Origin: a virus
IMG/VR virus record: IMGVR_UViG_3300045412_000016
Coordinates: 1 to 23,031 of that record
Length of the DNA stretch: 23,031 nucleotides
Strand: one strand, 5' to 3'
Part shown: positions 6,504 through 14,329 of the stretch, in pieces
Layout: every line of letters starts with the position of its first letter
Position numbering within the stretch: position 1 is the stretch's first letter
The notes under the pieces: generated by a model
Told to the model about the DNA's origin: nothing
The model's input: the letters and a program-made list of their open reading frames with translations, nothing else
Database searches by the model: none
Translations under genes and position numbers: made by a program

Positions 6504-8070
6504 TGAAGAAAGTAAATTTCTTTATCATGCACCTTGTTCTGATTGTGGTTCAAAAGATAATTTAGCAGTTTATAGCGATAATCATACATACTGTTTTGGT
6601 TGTAAAGTTACAAAGTATCCAAACATTCAACAAGAAATAATTCAAACAAAAGCAACTGATATGATTGAAGGAACTATACAAGCATTGCCTAAAAGAAAAA
6701 TTTATGAAGAAACTTGTAAGATATTTAATTATGAACAAGGTTTTTATAATGGTCAACCAGTACAGATAGCAAATTACTTTAATAAAAATTATCAAAAAGT
6801 TGCACAGCATTTAAGGTTTCAAGACAAATCTTTTATTTGGTTAGGGGATTTAAATTCAGCATTACTATTTGGTCAGCAAAATTGGAAAGATGGTGGCAGA
6901 ATGGTTATTGTTACTGAAGGTGAAATTGATGCAATGTCAGTTTCTCAATTATGGCAAAACAAATATCCTGTCGTTTCTGTTCCTTCAGGAGCTTCGTCAG
7001 CAAAAAAATATATTAAAAAAGAATTAGAGTGGTTATCAAAATTTGAAAACATTATTTTAATGTTTGATAATGATGAGGCAGGTATTCAAGCAAGTGTTGA
7101 ATGTGCAAATACATTACCTGTAAAAAAAGTAAAAATTGCAAAACTTTCTGCTAAAGATGCAAATGAATTATTACAACAAGACAAAGGCGATAAAATTATT
7201 GATGCAGTATGGGGAGCAAAACAATACACACCACAAGGAATAATTTTAGGAGTTGATACAAAAGATTTACTTTTAAATGATGATGAAGTTGAAAGTATTC
7301 CTTATCTTTGGAATGGCTTAAATGAAAAACTTTTGGGAATAAGGTTTGGTGAACTTGTATTATTAACAGCAGGTTCAGGTACAGGTAAGTCTCAAGTATG
7401 TAGAGAAATTGCTTATGATGTAATTCAAAAAGGATTTAAGGTTGGTTACATTGCTTTAGAAGAAAGTGTTAAAAGAAGTATAAGAGGTATTGTCTCTATA
7501 CCAGTTAATGCTCCCCTACATAACCCACTAGTTAAAAAAACAATACCTCATGAAACTATAATTAATTCTTGGGAAAAAATAAAAGATAAGATTTGTTTTT
7601 ACGACCACTTTGGCTCTAGCGACAGCGAAGATTTAACAAGTCGTATTCGTTATATGGTTCAGGGTTTGGACTGCAAAGTTATATTTTTAGACCATATTTC
7701 AATAGTTATTTCAGGTTTAGAAGAAGGTGATGAAAGACGTTTAATAGACAATACTATGACTAAACTAAGAAGTTTAGTCGAAGAACTTAAATGTGCAATG
7801 TTTGTAGTTTCTCATTTAAGAAGACCTGACAGTAAAACAGGACATGAAGAAGGTCACACTACTTCTTTAAATCAGTTAAGAGGTTCTCATTCACTTGCTC
7901 AATTATCAGATGCAGTAATTGGTTTTGAAAGAAATCAGCAATCAGAAAATGAAAGTAATCTTATGAATGTAAGAGTTTTAAAAAATAGATTTTCTGGTGA
8001 TACAGGAATTGCAACAACCTTATTTTACAACAAACAATCAGGAAGATTATCGGAAGGACAATATGAATAA
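6493..8070 (+). CDS. DNA primase-helicase (T7 gp4-like)
   Basis: The 525-residue protein has the full T7 gp4 plan (566 in T7). The N-terminal primase zinc finger has Cys15, Cys18, Cys34 and Cys37. A TOPRIM domain follows with Glu142 (TEGEID) and Asp195/Asp197 (FDNDEAG). The C-terminal hexameric helicase has the Walker A box GSGTGKS with Lys299, a Walker B-like VIFLDHIS, and SHLRRP and LRGSHSLAQ further on. It unwinds DNA 5' to 3' with nucleotide hydrolysis and makes primers for gp5. Full zinc finger retention means it should be an active primase. It overlaps gp3.5 upstream and the next small gene by 8 nt. Confidence 0.95.
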   Translation: MFYNEESKFLYHAPCSDCGSKDNLAVYSDNHTYCFGCKVTKYPNIQQEIIQTKATDMIEGTIQALPKRKIYEETCKIFNYEQGFYNGQPVQIANYFNKNYQKVAQHLRFQDKSFIWLGDLNSALLFGQQNWKDGGRMVIVTEGEIDAMSVSQLWQNKYPVVSVPSGASSAKKYIKKELEWLSKFENIILMFDNDEAGIQASVECANTLPVKKVKIAKLSAKDANELLQQDKGDKIIDAVWGAKQYTPQGIILGVDTKDLLLNDDEVESIPYLWNGLNEKLLGIRFGELVLLTAGSGTGKSQVCREIAYDVIQKGFKVGYIALEESVKRSIRGIVSIPVNAPLHNPLVKKTIPHETIINSWEKIKDKICFYDHFGSSDSEDLTSRIRYMVQGLDCKVIFLDHISIVISGLEEGDERRLIDNTMTKLRSLVEELKCAMFVVSHLRRPDSKTGHEEGHTTSLNQLRGSHSLAQLSDAVIGFERNQQSENESNLMNVRVLKNRFSGDTGIATTLFYNKQSGRLSEGQYE

Positions 8071-8332
8071 CAAAACTTTAGAAAAATTTATTCTTACTTA
8101 TCTCATTGAGAGAGAAGAATATCTTAAACTATCAACAAAACAACAACAGATAGTTTATGAAACTTGTAAAACAATTATGACTGCAATTTACAATTCAATT
8201 AAATTTGAAAATGTATTCCCAGTTATAATGTGCGGAGATGTTGAAGCTCAAAAGATAATAAATAAAGCTCTTAAAAATATTTCAACATTTATTCCTTCAA
8301 CAGAAAAAATAACAATATCGGTAATACATTAA
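8063..8332 (+). CDS. Hypothetical protein, 89 aa
   Basis: I do not recognise this gene. ATG 8063 is chosen because GGAAGGA (8051-8057) lies just upstream and it makes a tight 8-nt overlap (ATGAATAA) with the helicase stop; a longer in-frame start at 7997 would lie deep in the helicase gene. The product is soluble, largely helical and begins MNNKTLEKFILTYL. It has a KLSTKQQQIVYETCKTIM helix at about residues 26-43 and no membrane segment. It sits in the replication operon between gp4 and a small membrane-protein gene, ending in a TAATG overlap with the latter. Confidence 0.7.
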   Translation: MNNKTLEKFILTYLIEREEYLKLSTKQQQIVYETCKTIMTAIYNSIKFENVFPVIMCGDVEAQKIINKALKNISTFIPSTEKITISVIH

Positions 8333-8499
8333 TGGATAATTTTATTTTAAAAAGTTTTAGAGACCAAGTTCAAAGAAGTATTGATAACCGTACTAAAATA
8401 AAAAATTATATTAAAAGTTTTATTTTATTAATTTGTTTAATAGCTTTTGTTTATATTGTCTCTAAACAATTTTCTTTAGCTAAATATTTTTTTTCGTAA
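8332..8499 (+). CDS. Small single-pass membrane protein, 55 aa (possible -1 frameshift extension)
   Basis: ATG 8332 overlaps the preceding TAA by one base. The 55-residue product has a basic N-terminal half (FRDQVQRSIDNRTKIKNYIK), a hydrophobic segment at about residues 30-43 (FILLICLIAFVYIV) and a short tail ending KYFFS. This looks like a type II membrane anchor with the N-terminus inside. The tail ends right after a run of eight T (8487-8494), and the -1 frame continues open to 8633 with protein-like content. It may be only the anchor part of a longer protein. The function is unknown; a lysis or superinfection role would be a guess. Confidence 0.65.
   Translation: MDNFILKSFRDQVQRSIDNRTKIKNYIKSFILLICLIAFVYIVSKQFSLAKYFFS
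8487..8493 (+). promoter_or_regulatory. Candidate -1 frameshift slippery heptamer (T TTT TTT)
   Basis: Read in the frame of the 8332 gene the codons are TAT TTT TTT TCG TAA, so the run gives a perfect X XXY YYZ heptamer of U. Slippage by -1 would bypass the TAA at 8497-8499. The same T8 run is also a place where sequencing or assembly may lose or gain a base. Confidence 0.4.
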
Positions 8500-8633
8500 C
8501 AACTAGTCACCAAACATATACATTTAAATTACAATCTAATCAGTCCTGTACTGATGCAATAGAACAATTCACTAAAAATAAATCAACTTATAACAATGAA
8601 GTAATCTTTCTTACTGGTTGTTACAAAAATTAA
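8493..8633 (+). other. Open -1 frame extension of the small membrane protein gene
   Basis: From TTC 8493 this frame is open for 46 residues to TAA 8631-8633 and reads FVTTSHQTYTFKLQSNQ and so on, with two cysteines (CTDAIEQF and TGCYKN). Composition is ordinary for a protein and no ATG, GTG or TTG start exists in the frame after the last upstream stop, only ATA 8484. The fused product would be 100 residues: cytoplasmic basic segment, membrane anchor and outer domain with a possible disulfide. It ends five bases before the DNA polymerase ATG, so it fills the gap exactly. Confidence 0.45.
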
Positions 8634-8638
8634 TTAAT

Positions 8639-10405
8639 ATGAAACTAATTGTAGATGTAGAAACTAATGGCTTTGTAGATAAGCTAAATAAAATTCATTG
8701 TATTGTTTGCAAAGATATAAATACTCAAAAAGTATATTCTTATAATCCTAAAAATTTAAATGAAGGTTTAGAATTATTAAAGAAAGCAGATACTTTAATT
8801 GGTCATAATGTTTTAAAATTTGACCTACCTGCTTTAGAAAAAGTTTATGGATTTCAATATAATGGAAACATTGTTGATACATTACTTCTTGCTAGACTAA
8901 TTTGGACAAACAGGATTGAAGAAGATTGTAAAGCTAATAATGTACCACCTAAATTTATAGGAAAACATTCTCTTGAAAGTTATGGTTTTAGACTTGGTTT
9001 ATTAAAAGATGATTTTAAAGATAAACAACAGTTTGATGAGTGGTCTGAAGAAATGCAAACTTATTGTGAGAGAGATGTAGAGATAACTTACAAACTTTAT
9101 AAATTAATTGAGAACGTAAATTATTCTAAACAAGCAATAGAACTAGAGCATAAATTTGCTTACTGGATAAAAAAACAAGAAGAATATGGGGTTCTGATAG
9201 ATGTGACTTCTCTTGAGAAGCTATATCAGTCCTTGCTAATAAGAAGACTGGAGCTAGAAAAACAACTAGCTTCGGTCTTCCCAAATTGGGAAAGATTAGA
9301 CAGTATATTTAGACCTAAAAGAAATAATGCAAAATTAGGTTATAAAAAAGGTGTGCCTATTAAAAGGTACGTTACAGAAGTATTTAATCCAAATTCTAGA
9401 GAACATATAGCTAATAGACTTCAAGTTTTATTTGGTTGGAAACCTACACAATTTACAGCAACAGGTAAGCCAGAGATAAACGAAAAGATTTTATCAGAGC
9501 TTAAATATCCAATTGCTAAAGTTTTAGCAGAACATTTTTTAGTTCAAAAACGAATTTCACAATTAGCCGAAGGAGACCAATCATTATTAAAATCAATATC
9601 TAATGGAAAAATTTATGGAAAAGTTATCGAAAATGGAGCAGTCACAGGAAGATGCACACACCACAGTCCTAACCTTGCACAAGTACCAAGCAAAGATAGT
9701 TTATATGGTACTGAATTTCGTCAGCTTTTTGTTGCTCCTTCCAGTATGGTTATGTGTGGTATTGATTTTTCTGGGCTTGAGCTTCGTGTCCTTTCTCATT
9801 ACTTATATAATTATGACAATGGTGCTTTTCAAAAAGAATTACTTGAAGCAGATATACATTCCACCAATCAACAAATTCTCGGACTATCCTCACGTTCTCA
9901 AGCTAAAACTTTTATATATGCTTACATTTATGGTGCAGGAAATAAAAGAATTGCTGAAATTATTGGAACGTCTGACAACGAAGCAAAATTAGTCAGAGAA
10001 AAATTTGAAGAAGCATTACCATCATTAAAACTTCTTAATCAATCAGTTAGAAATAAATTTAAAAGTATTGGTTATTTAAAAGGTATAGATGGTAGAAAAT
10101 TAATATGTAGAGCAGATTACTCTACACTAAATACTTTAATACAATCTGCGGGAGCTTTACTTGTTAAACAAGGAACAATTATTCTTAATGATAATCTAGC
10201 TTGTAATAGTTTTGTATGGGGTAAGGATTACGCAATGGTACTTCATATCCATGATGAAATGCAGTTTTATGTTGTTAAAGAAAAAATAGAACATTTTAAA
10301 TCTATTGCATCATTAACTTTTGAATTAACAAGAAAACATTTTAATTTTAGATGTCCTTTGACTGGTGAAATTAAAGTAGGCAGTAATTGGTCTGAAACGC
10401 ACTAA
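8639..10405 (+). CDS. DNA polymerase, family A (T7 gp5-like)
   Basis: The 588-residue enzyme has a 3'-5' exonuclease domain with Asp6 and Glu8 (IVDVETNG), GHNVLKFDLP and YCERDVEIT, followed by the polymerase domain. Motif A has Asp376 (GIDFSGLELR). Motif B has Arg419, Lys423 and Tyr427 (RSQAKTFIY, then YGAG). Motif C has Asp539 and Glu540 (HIHDEMQF). Tyr427 corresponds to T7 Tyr526. ATG 8639 is chosen because the exonuclease motif begins at residue 3 as in T7; an upstream TTG at 8618 would only add seven residues. No strong Shine-Dalgarno is visible. It is slightly shorter than T7 gp5 (704). It replicates phage DNA with gp4 and gp2.5. Confidence 0.95.
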   Translation: MKLIVDVETNGFVDKLNKIHCIVCKDINTQKVYSYNPKNLNEGLELLKKADTLIGHNVLKFDLPALEKVYGFQYNGNIVDTLLLARLIWTNRIEEDCKANNVPPKFIGKHSLESYGFRLGLLKDDFKDKQQFDEWSEEMQTYCERDVEITYKLYKLIENVNYSKQAIELEHKFAYWIKKQEEYGVLIDVTSLEKLYQSLLIRRLELEKQLASVFPNWERLDSIFRPKRNNAKLGYKKGVPIKRYVTEVFNPNSREHIANRLQVLFGWKPTQFTATGKPEINEKILSELKYPIAKVLAEHFLVQKRISQLAEGDQSLLKSISNGKIYGKVIENGAVTGRCTHHSPNLAQVPSKDSLYGTEFRQLFVAPSSMVMCGIDFSGLELRVLSHYLYNYDNGAFQKELLEADIHSTNQQILGLSSRSQAKTFIYAYIYGAGNKRIAEIIGTSDNEAKLVREKFEEALPSLKLLNQSVRNKFKSIGYLKGIDGRKLICRADYSTLNTLIQSAGALLVKQGTIILNDNLACNSFVWGKDYAMVLHIHDEMQFYVVKEKIEHFKSIASLTFELTRKHFNFRCPLTGEIKVGSNWSETH

Positions 10406-10415
10406 CAAGTTTGAT

Positions 10416-10778
10416 TTGGACTTGGCATTTGGTCAAAAGTATGAAAACGAATTTCAAAAAATAATAGAAGGTACAGTTGAAGTTAAAGCTGATAGACTTT
10501 GGTATAAAACTTCTAATATATTTGTTGAAATAGAAAGCAGACAGAAACCTTCTGGTATTTCTGTAAGCACTGCTAGATATTGGGTATTTTTCCTACAAGT
10601 AGTAAAAAGAAAAGAACAAATATTTATTGGTATTCCATTAAATTTACTTAAAAAATTTGTAGTTGGTTATCCTCTTAAAAGGGGTGGAGATAATCACACT
10701 TCAGTAGGTTACATAATTCCAGCAAAAGACCTCATAGATTTTTACATTCAAATAAAACAATTCGGAGAAAAAAAATGA
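10416..10778 (+). CDS. Hypothetical protein, possible PD-(D/E)XK-type nuclease
   Basis: This 120-residue protein has a segment VEVKADRLW, then NIFVEIESRQKPSGIS at about residues 36-51, then TARYWVFF. Such an Asp, ExE and Lys arrangement on predicted strands resembles PD-(D/E)XK nucleases or resolvases carried next to polymerase genes in marine phages, but the signature is not canonical and I rate it as tentative. No ATG is available: TTG 10416 is used here, and the frame is open upstream to 10380 with CTG 10392 and ATT 10386, which would add KRTNKFDL-type residues typical of a real N-terminus. Its TGA overlaps the next ATG (ATGA). Confidence 0.65.
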   Translation: MDLAFGQKYENEFQKIIEGTVEVKADRLWYKTSNIFVEIESRQKPSGISVSTARYWVFFLQVVKRKEQIFIGIPLNLLKKFVVGYPLKRGGDNHTSVGYIIPAKDLIDFYIQIKQFGEKK

Positions 10779-10948
10779 CAAACAAAGATTTTTTTTACAA
10801 ACAAAAAGCTCACGTTACTAACGTAGTTAAACCTGAATGTGAATGTAAAGACATAATATACAGAATGAATGATGAGATTAAACATTTAAATGTTTGTTTA
10901 AATAAATTGCTAAATTATCACAAGAAAAATCAAAACAAAAAAAGATGA
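10775..10948 (+). CDS. Small hypothetical protein, 57 aa, Cys-containing
   Basis: ATG 10775 overlaps the preceding stop as ATGA and its own TGA overlaps the next ATG the same way, so it is inserted seamlessly in the operon. The product is basic and ends KKNQNKKR. It has PECECKD (residues 20-26) and a heptad-like helix RMNDEIKHLNVCLNKLLNYH (30-49), which could form a coiled coil. Cys22 and Cys24 with Cys41 and His49 could bind metal, which is speculation. I do not recognise the family. A purine-rich GGAGAAAAAAA precedes the ATG. Confidence 0.65.
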   Translation: MTNKDFFYKQKAHVTNVVKPECECKDIIYRMNDEIKHLNVCLNKLLNYHKKNQNKKR

Positions 10949-11232
10949 ATAAAAAACAATTAGACAAGATTGAATTATATAAAAAATATAAAATAGTTTT
11001 TATTGACCCAACAGGAGATACAGGTTGGTGTGATGAAAAAGAATTTGAAAAATTCTGTCCTGACCATTGTGTAATTGAAGGTTACGTTTTTTCTAAAAAC
11101 AAGAAGTTTGTAAAAACTTTTGCATCTTATTCAGTTGATGAGCATTTTAGAATTACCTCTTTTGGAGACAGAAATGTTTTACCAACAAATTGTATTGTTG
11201 AAATGATTTTAATTAATGGAGAAAAAAAATGA
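10945..11232 (+). CDS. Hypothetical protein, 95 aa
   Basis: I do not recognise this protein. It starts in an ATGA overlap and ends four bases into the exonuclease gene (ATGA at 11229). The sequence is soluble and mixed alpha/beta, with KIVFIDPTGDTGWCDEKEF at about residues 16-34 followed by strand-like stretches to EMILINGEKK at the end. DPTGDTGW near the N-terminus could be a small barrel-like domain. Three cysteines (Cys29, Cys38, Cys42) lie close together. The context in the nuclease and replication block suggests a DNA metabolism or host takeover role, with no further support. Confidence 0.7.
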   Translation: MNKKQLDKIELYKKYKIVFIDPTGDTGWCDEKEFEKFCPDHCVIEGYVFSKNKKFVKTFASYSVDEHFRITSFGDRNVLPTNCIVEMILINGEKK

Positions 11233-12044
11233 AAAATATGAATGATTTCTATGCTAACAAAAATAAAATAATGTTAGTAGATGGAGATTTACTTTCCTAT
11301 AAAATATCTTCATCACAAGAAGTTCCAACTGATTGGGGTAATGATGTTTGGACATTACATTGTGATTTTAGAAGTGTTAAACAATTATGGTTTCAATCAA
11401 TAGAATTTTATTTAAAACATACTAATTCTAACGATGTTTTAATTTGTTTTTCAGATAAAAATAATTTTAGAAAGCAATTAGATAGTTCTTATAAATCTTA
11501 TAGAAAAGCTATTAGAAAACCTGTTTGTTATACTGAATTAAAGAAATGGATTGCTAAAAATTACAAAACTAAAAGTTATCCTAATTTAGAAGGAGATGAT
11601 GTAATTGGTTTATTAGCTACAGGAGAATATAAAAACAAAAGTGTCATAGTATCTGGTGATAAAGATATGCGAACAATATCAGGTTGGCATTGTTTTATAA
11701 TAGATGACAGTATTGAATATGTAGATGGTAACAAAGCTGATTATAATTTTTGTACTCAAGTTTTAGTTGGCGACCAAGCTGATGGATATAAAGGTTGTGT
11801 AGGTGTTGGAGTTGTAAAAGCATCTAGAGTTTTATTAGATAAGAAAAATATAGATGAGCTATGGGAAGCTGTAATTAATGAATTTTTAAGAAATAAATAT
11901 TTGCCTGAAGACGCATACCACCAAGCAAGATTAGCAAGAATATTAAGACATGGCGAATATAATTTTAAAACAAAGAAACCTAAACTTTTTAATTATAGAT
12001 ATGAAGACTTCACAAATTCTGCAACAAGCAGAAAAGCTAGTTAA
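11229..12044 (+). CDS. 5'-3' exonuclease (T7 gp6-like, FEN family)
   Basis: The 271-residue protein matches the FEN/PIN-like 5'-3' exonucleases of T7-like phages (T7 gp6 is 300). Acidic metal-binding motifs appear in order: LVDGDLLSYK (about 16-25), ICFSDKNNFRK, LEGDDVIG (about 120-127), VSGDKDMRTI (about 139-148) and LVGDQADGYKG (about 179-189). These correspond to the two-metal active site and the helical arch region. It should remove RNA primers and degrade host DNA together with endonuclease I. It overlaps the previous gene by 4 nt and the next by 44 nt, because the small downstream gene starts inside its 3' end. Confidence 0.92.
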   Translation: MKNMNDFYANKNKIMLVDGDLLSYKISSSQEVPTDWGNDVWTLHCDFRSVKQLWFQSIEFYLKHTNSNDVLICFSDKNNFRKQLDSSYKSYRKAIRKPVCYTELKKWIAKNYKTKSYPNLEGDDVIGLLATGEYKNKSVIVSGDKDMRTISGWHCFIIDDSIEYVDGNKADYNFCTQVLVGDQADGYKGCVGVGVVKASRVLLDKKNIDELWEAVINEFLRNKYLPEDAYHQARLARILRHGEYNFKTKKPKLFNYRYEDFTNSATSRKAS

Positions 12045-12261
12045 TGGTGATAGAGATAAAACTCATGGAGAGAAATTAACTAACCATAAAAATATAGCTT
12101 TACTTTGGAGTGCTTATTTAGAAATGAAAATAACACCTAAAGACGTTGCTATTCTAATGGTTTTGTTAAAGTTAGCTAGGACTAAGGCAGGTGAACATAA
12201 TTTAGATGATTATGTAGATGCTTGTGGTTATTCGGCTATTGCAGGTGAATTATCTCAATAA
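12001..12261 (+). CDS. DUF6378-like small protein, 86 aa
   Basis: ATG 12001 gives an 86-residue product; an earlier in-frame ATG at 11950 lies deeper in the exonuclease gene and is less likely. The core has the pattern RDKTHGE, then ALLWSAYL, then ITPKDVAILMVLLKLART, then LDDYVDACGYSAIAGEL, which is the pattern of the phage family annotated as DUF6378. Conserved acidic and histidine positions suggest a helical fold, distantly like the MazG/NTP-pyrophosphohydrolase type; that is inference. It overlaps gp6 by 44 nt. Family recognition is good and function is unknown. Confidence 0.8.
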   Translation: MKTSQILQQAEKLVNGDRDKTHGEKLTNHKNIALLWSAYLEMKITPKDVAILMVLLKLARTKAGEHNLDDYVDACGYSAIAGELSQ

Positions 12262-12268
12262 AAATTTA

Positions 12269-12290
12269 ATTGGTTGCACTTTAGGAGTAG
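12269..12290 (+). promoter_or_regulatory. Second GGTTGCACTT element, candidate phage promoter for the virion block
   Basis: GGTTGCACTT at 12272-12281 matches the copy at 4985-4994 exactly over ten bases. Here it runs into TTAGGAG, so the candidate promoter overlaps the Shine-Dalgarno of the next gene at 12294. It sits at the border between DNA metabolism and structural genes, where T7 class III-type promoters would be expected. Confidence 0.4.
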
Positions 12291-12293
12291 ACA

Positions 12294-12473
12294 ATGTCAG
12301 ATAAATTAAGAACACCTATTATTAAACAAGAATTAATAAAGTATTTAGATAATCTATTCCCAGACAAATGTCCAGATTTAAAAGATAGTGAAAAAGAAAT
12401 TTACTATAAATCAGGTCAGAGGTCAGTAGTAAATCATTTAATCAATCAATTTAACATTCAACAGGAAAATTAA
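12294..12473 (+). CDS. Small hypothetical protein, 59 aa
   Basis: ATG 12294 has an excellent AGGAG (12283-12287) seven bases upstream. The 59-residue product reads MSDKLRTPIIKQEL, KYLDNLFPDKCPDL and RSVVNHLINQFNIQQEN. It is soluble and helical and has no membrane segment. Small proteins of this position (between gp6-type and gp7.3-type genes) occur in marine T7-like phages. I do not recognise a named family. It ends five bases before the gp7.3-like ATG and starts the virion transcription block. Confidence 0.7.
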   Translation: MSDKLRTPIIKQELIKYLDNLFPDKCPDLKDSEKEIYYKSGQRSVVNHLINQFNIQQEN

Positions 12474-12477
12474 TTTT

Positions 12478-12717
12478 ATGTGTATTTCTTCACCTAAAAC
12501 CCCAAGTCCGCCACCAGCACCAGAACCTTTACCACCAACACCACCAGCAGTAACTCAAGGTGTAACAGGTAAAAAACAAATGTCACCGCAAGTAGCTGGA
12601 GAAAGTTCAGAAGCAGGACAAACTGCATCTAATAAATCAAGAATTAGATTAGGCAGAGGTTCTTTAAGAATACCTCTTACTTCAGAAGGCAGTGGCTTAA
12701 ACTATCCAACTAGCTAA
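12478..12717 (+). CDS. gp7.3-like small virion/tail assembly protein
   Basis: The 79-residue protein starts MCISSPKTP, has a proline-rich stretch at about 7-24 (PSPPPAPEPLPPTPP) and ends with a basic and glycine-rich tail (SRIRLGRGSLRIPL, then GSGLNYPTS). T7 gp7.3 has a similar ending of basic residues, a serine/leucine stretch and a glycine-rich terminus, and sits at the same place just before the portal gene. The low-complexity N-terminus and lack of enzyme motifs fit a structural accessory protein needed for tail assembly or adsorption. The assignment rests on position and the C-terminal pattern. Confidence 0.6.
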   Translation: MCISSPKTPSPPPAPEPLPPTPPAVTQGVTGKKQMSPQVAGESSEAGQTASNKSRIRLGRGSLRIPLTSEGSGLNYPTS

Positions 12718-12728
12718 TAAGTTTAAAT

Positions 12729-14321
12729 TTGGAAAGATATACGTTATCGGATAAAGTCAATTCAGAAAAATCTAAAATTGAGAGTGAATATACAAAGCTA
12801 GAAATTAATAGAGAAGTATTTATAGAAAGAGCAAGAGATAGTGCAGAACTAACTATACCTCATTTATTCCCACCAAAAGGTTCAAACGAAAGTACAAATT
12901 TTCCAACGCCACACCAATCAGTAGGTTCAAGAGGCGTTATGAACTTATCGTCAAAGCTAATGTTAGCTTTATTTCCCCCACAATCACCATTCTTCCGATT
13001 AGGAATAGATGATTTAGTTTATAAAAAACTACAACAAGACCCACAACAAAAAGAAACTATAGAACAAGGTTTAGCTCAAATTGAAAAAGCTATAATGGAT
13101 AACATTGAAGCTACTTCAGATAGAGTTAATGTTTATGAAGCTCTTAAACAGTTAATTGTTGGTGGTAATTGTTTATTACGTCTTACTGACAAAGGATTAA
13201 GAGTTTATCGTTTAGAAAATTATGTAGTTAAAAGAAATCCTCAAGGTGAAGTTTTAAAAATAATTATTAAAGAAAGTATAAGTCCAACTTCTCTTCCACC
13301 TGAACTTGCAAAATTAATTACAAAAAAATATGACGAGGAACAAAAAAACTTAAATTTATTTACTTATATTTATAGAGAAATAGATAAATATTGTCTTATT
13401 CAAGAAGTTGCTAAAAAACAAATTTTAAAAAAAGAATATAAATTAGATGAGCTTCCTTTTCTTGCTTTACGTTTCAACAGGGTTGATGGTCAAGATTATG
13501 GTAGAGGATTAGTAGAAGCATATCTTGGAGACTTAAAATCACTAGAAGGTTTAACAAGAGCTATTTTAGAAGGTTCTACAGCTTCAGCTAAATGTTTATT
13601 TATGGTTGCTCCAAATGGTTCAACTAGAGTTTCCTCTGTTGCCAGAGCTAATAATGGTGCAATTATTGAAGGTAATTCGGCAGATGTAACAGTTTTACAA
13701 ATGGGAAAATTTGCAGATTTTAAAGTTGCATTAGATACAATAAATAAAATTGAAGCAAGATTACAATTTGCATTTCTTTTAAATTCTTCAGTACAAAGAC
13801 AAGCTGAAAGAGTTACAGCTACAGAAATATCTTTAATAGCAAATGAATTACAAGATGCTCTTGGCGGTGTTTATGGATTGCTAACAGCAGAATTTCAACT
13901 TCCATATTTAAAAGCAAAAATATCAATGCTTAAGGAAGCTAATTTATTACCAGAATTACCTAAAGATATAGTGAAGCCAAAAATAATAGTTGGATTGGAA
14001 GCACTAGGAAGAAGTTCAGATAGAATAAGATTACTTCAATTTATGTCTGACCTTGCTTCAACTTTAGGAGCAAATGTTCTAGCTCAATACATTAATCTTG
14101 ATGATGCAATCAAAAAGTTTGCAGTAGCAAATGGTGTTGATACAGCAGGATTAATTAAACCAGCAGAACAAATCCAACAAGAAACACAGCAACAACAATT
14201 ACAACAGTTTGCTACAAAATCACTAGCAGACCCTAGAATTGCTCTAGCAATGGGAGAAGCAAATTCTGAAAATCCACAAGGATTAGTTGATGCTGTTAAA
14301 CAAGCAACTAATCAACAATAG
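12729..14321 (+). CDS. Portal / head-tail connector protein (T7 gp8-like)
   Basis: The 530-residue product matches the T7 connector (536). The block SVGSRGVMNLSSKLMLALFPP with PFFRL follows at about residues 64-91. YGRGLVEAYLGDLKSLEGL lies near the middle, and AERVTATEISLIANEL follows later. The C-terminus is Gln-rich (IQQETQQQQLQQF). No ATG is available at the front: TTG 12729 is the best start, with only ATA 12717 further upstream, and no clear Shine-Dalgarno is present. In T7 the dodecameric ring is the DNA channel and nucleates head assembly. It is followed by the scaffold gene after eight bases. Confidence 0.94.
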   Translation: MERYTLSDKVNSEKSKIESEYTKLEINREVFIERARDSAELTIPHLFPPKGSNESTNFPTPHQSVGSRGVMNLSSKLMLALFPPQSPFFRLGIDDLVYKKLQQDPQQKETIEQGLAQIEKAIMDNIEATSDRVNVYEALKQLIVGGNCLLRLTDKGLRVYRLENYVVKRNPQGEVLKIIIKESISPTSLPPELAKLITKKYDEEQKNLNLFTYIYREIDKYCLIQEVAKKQILKKEYKLDELPFLALRFNRVDGQDYGRGLVEAYLGDLKSLEGLTRAILEGSTASAKCLFMVAPNGSTRVSSVARANNGAIIEGNSADVTVLQMGKFADFKVALDTINKIEARLQFAFLLNSSVQRQAERVTATEISLIANELQDALGGVYGLLTAEFQLPYLKAKISMLKEANLLPELPKDIVKPKIIVGLEALGRSSDRIRLLQFMSDLASTLGANVLAQYINLDDAIKKFAVANGVDTAGLIKPAEQIQQETQQQQLQQFATKSLADPRIALAMGEANSENPQGLVDAVKQATNQQ

Positions 14322-14329
14322 GAAAAAAT

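Noticed and set aside
9603-9992. 129-codon open frame inside the DNA polymerase gene
   Set aside because: It overlaps the exonuclease-to-polymerase core in another frame where the polymerase motifs are well conserved; it is a shadow frame.
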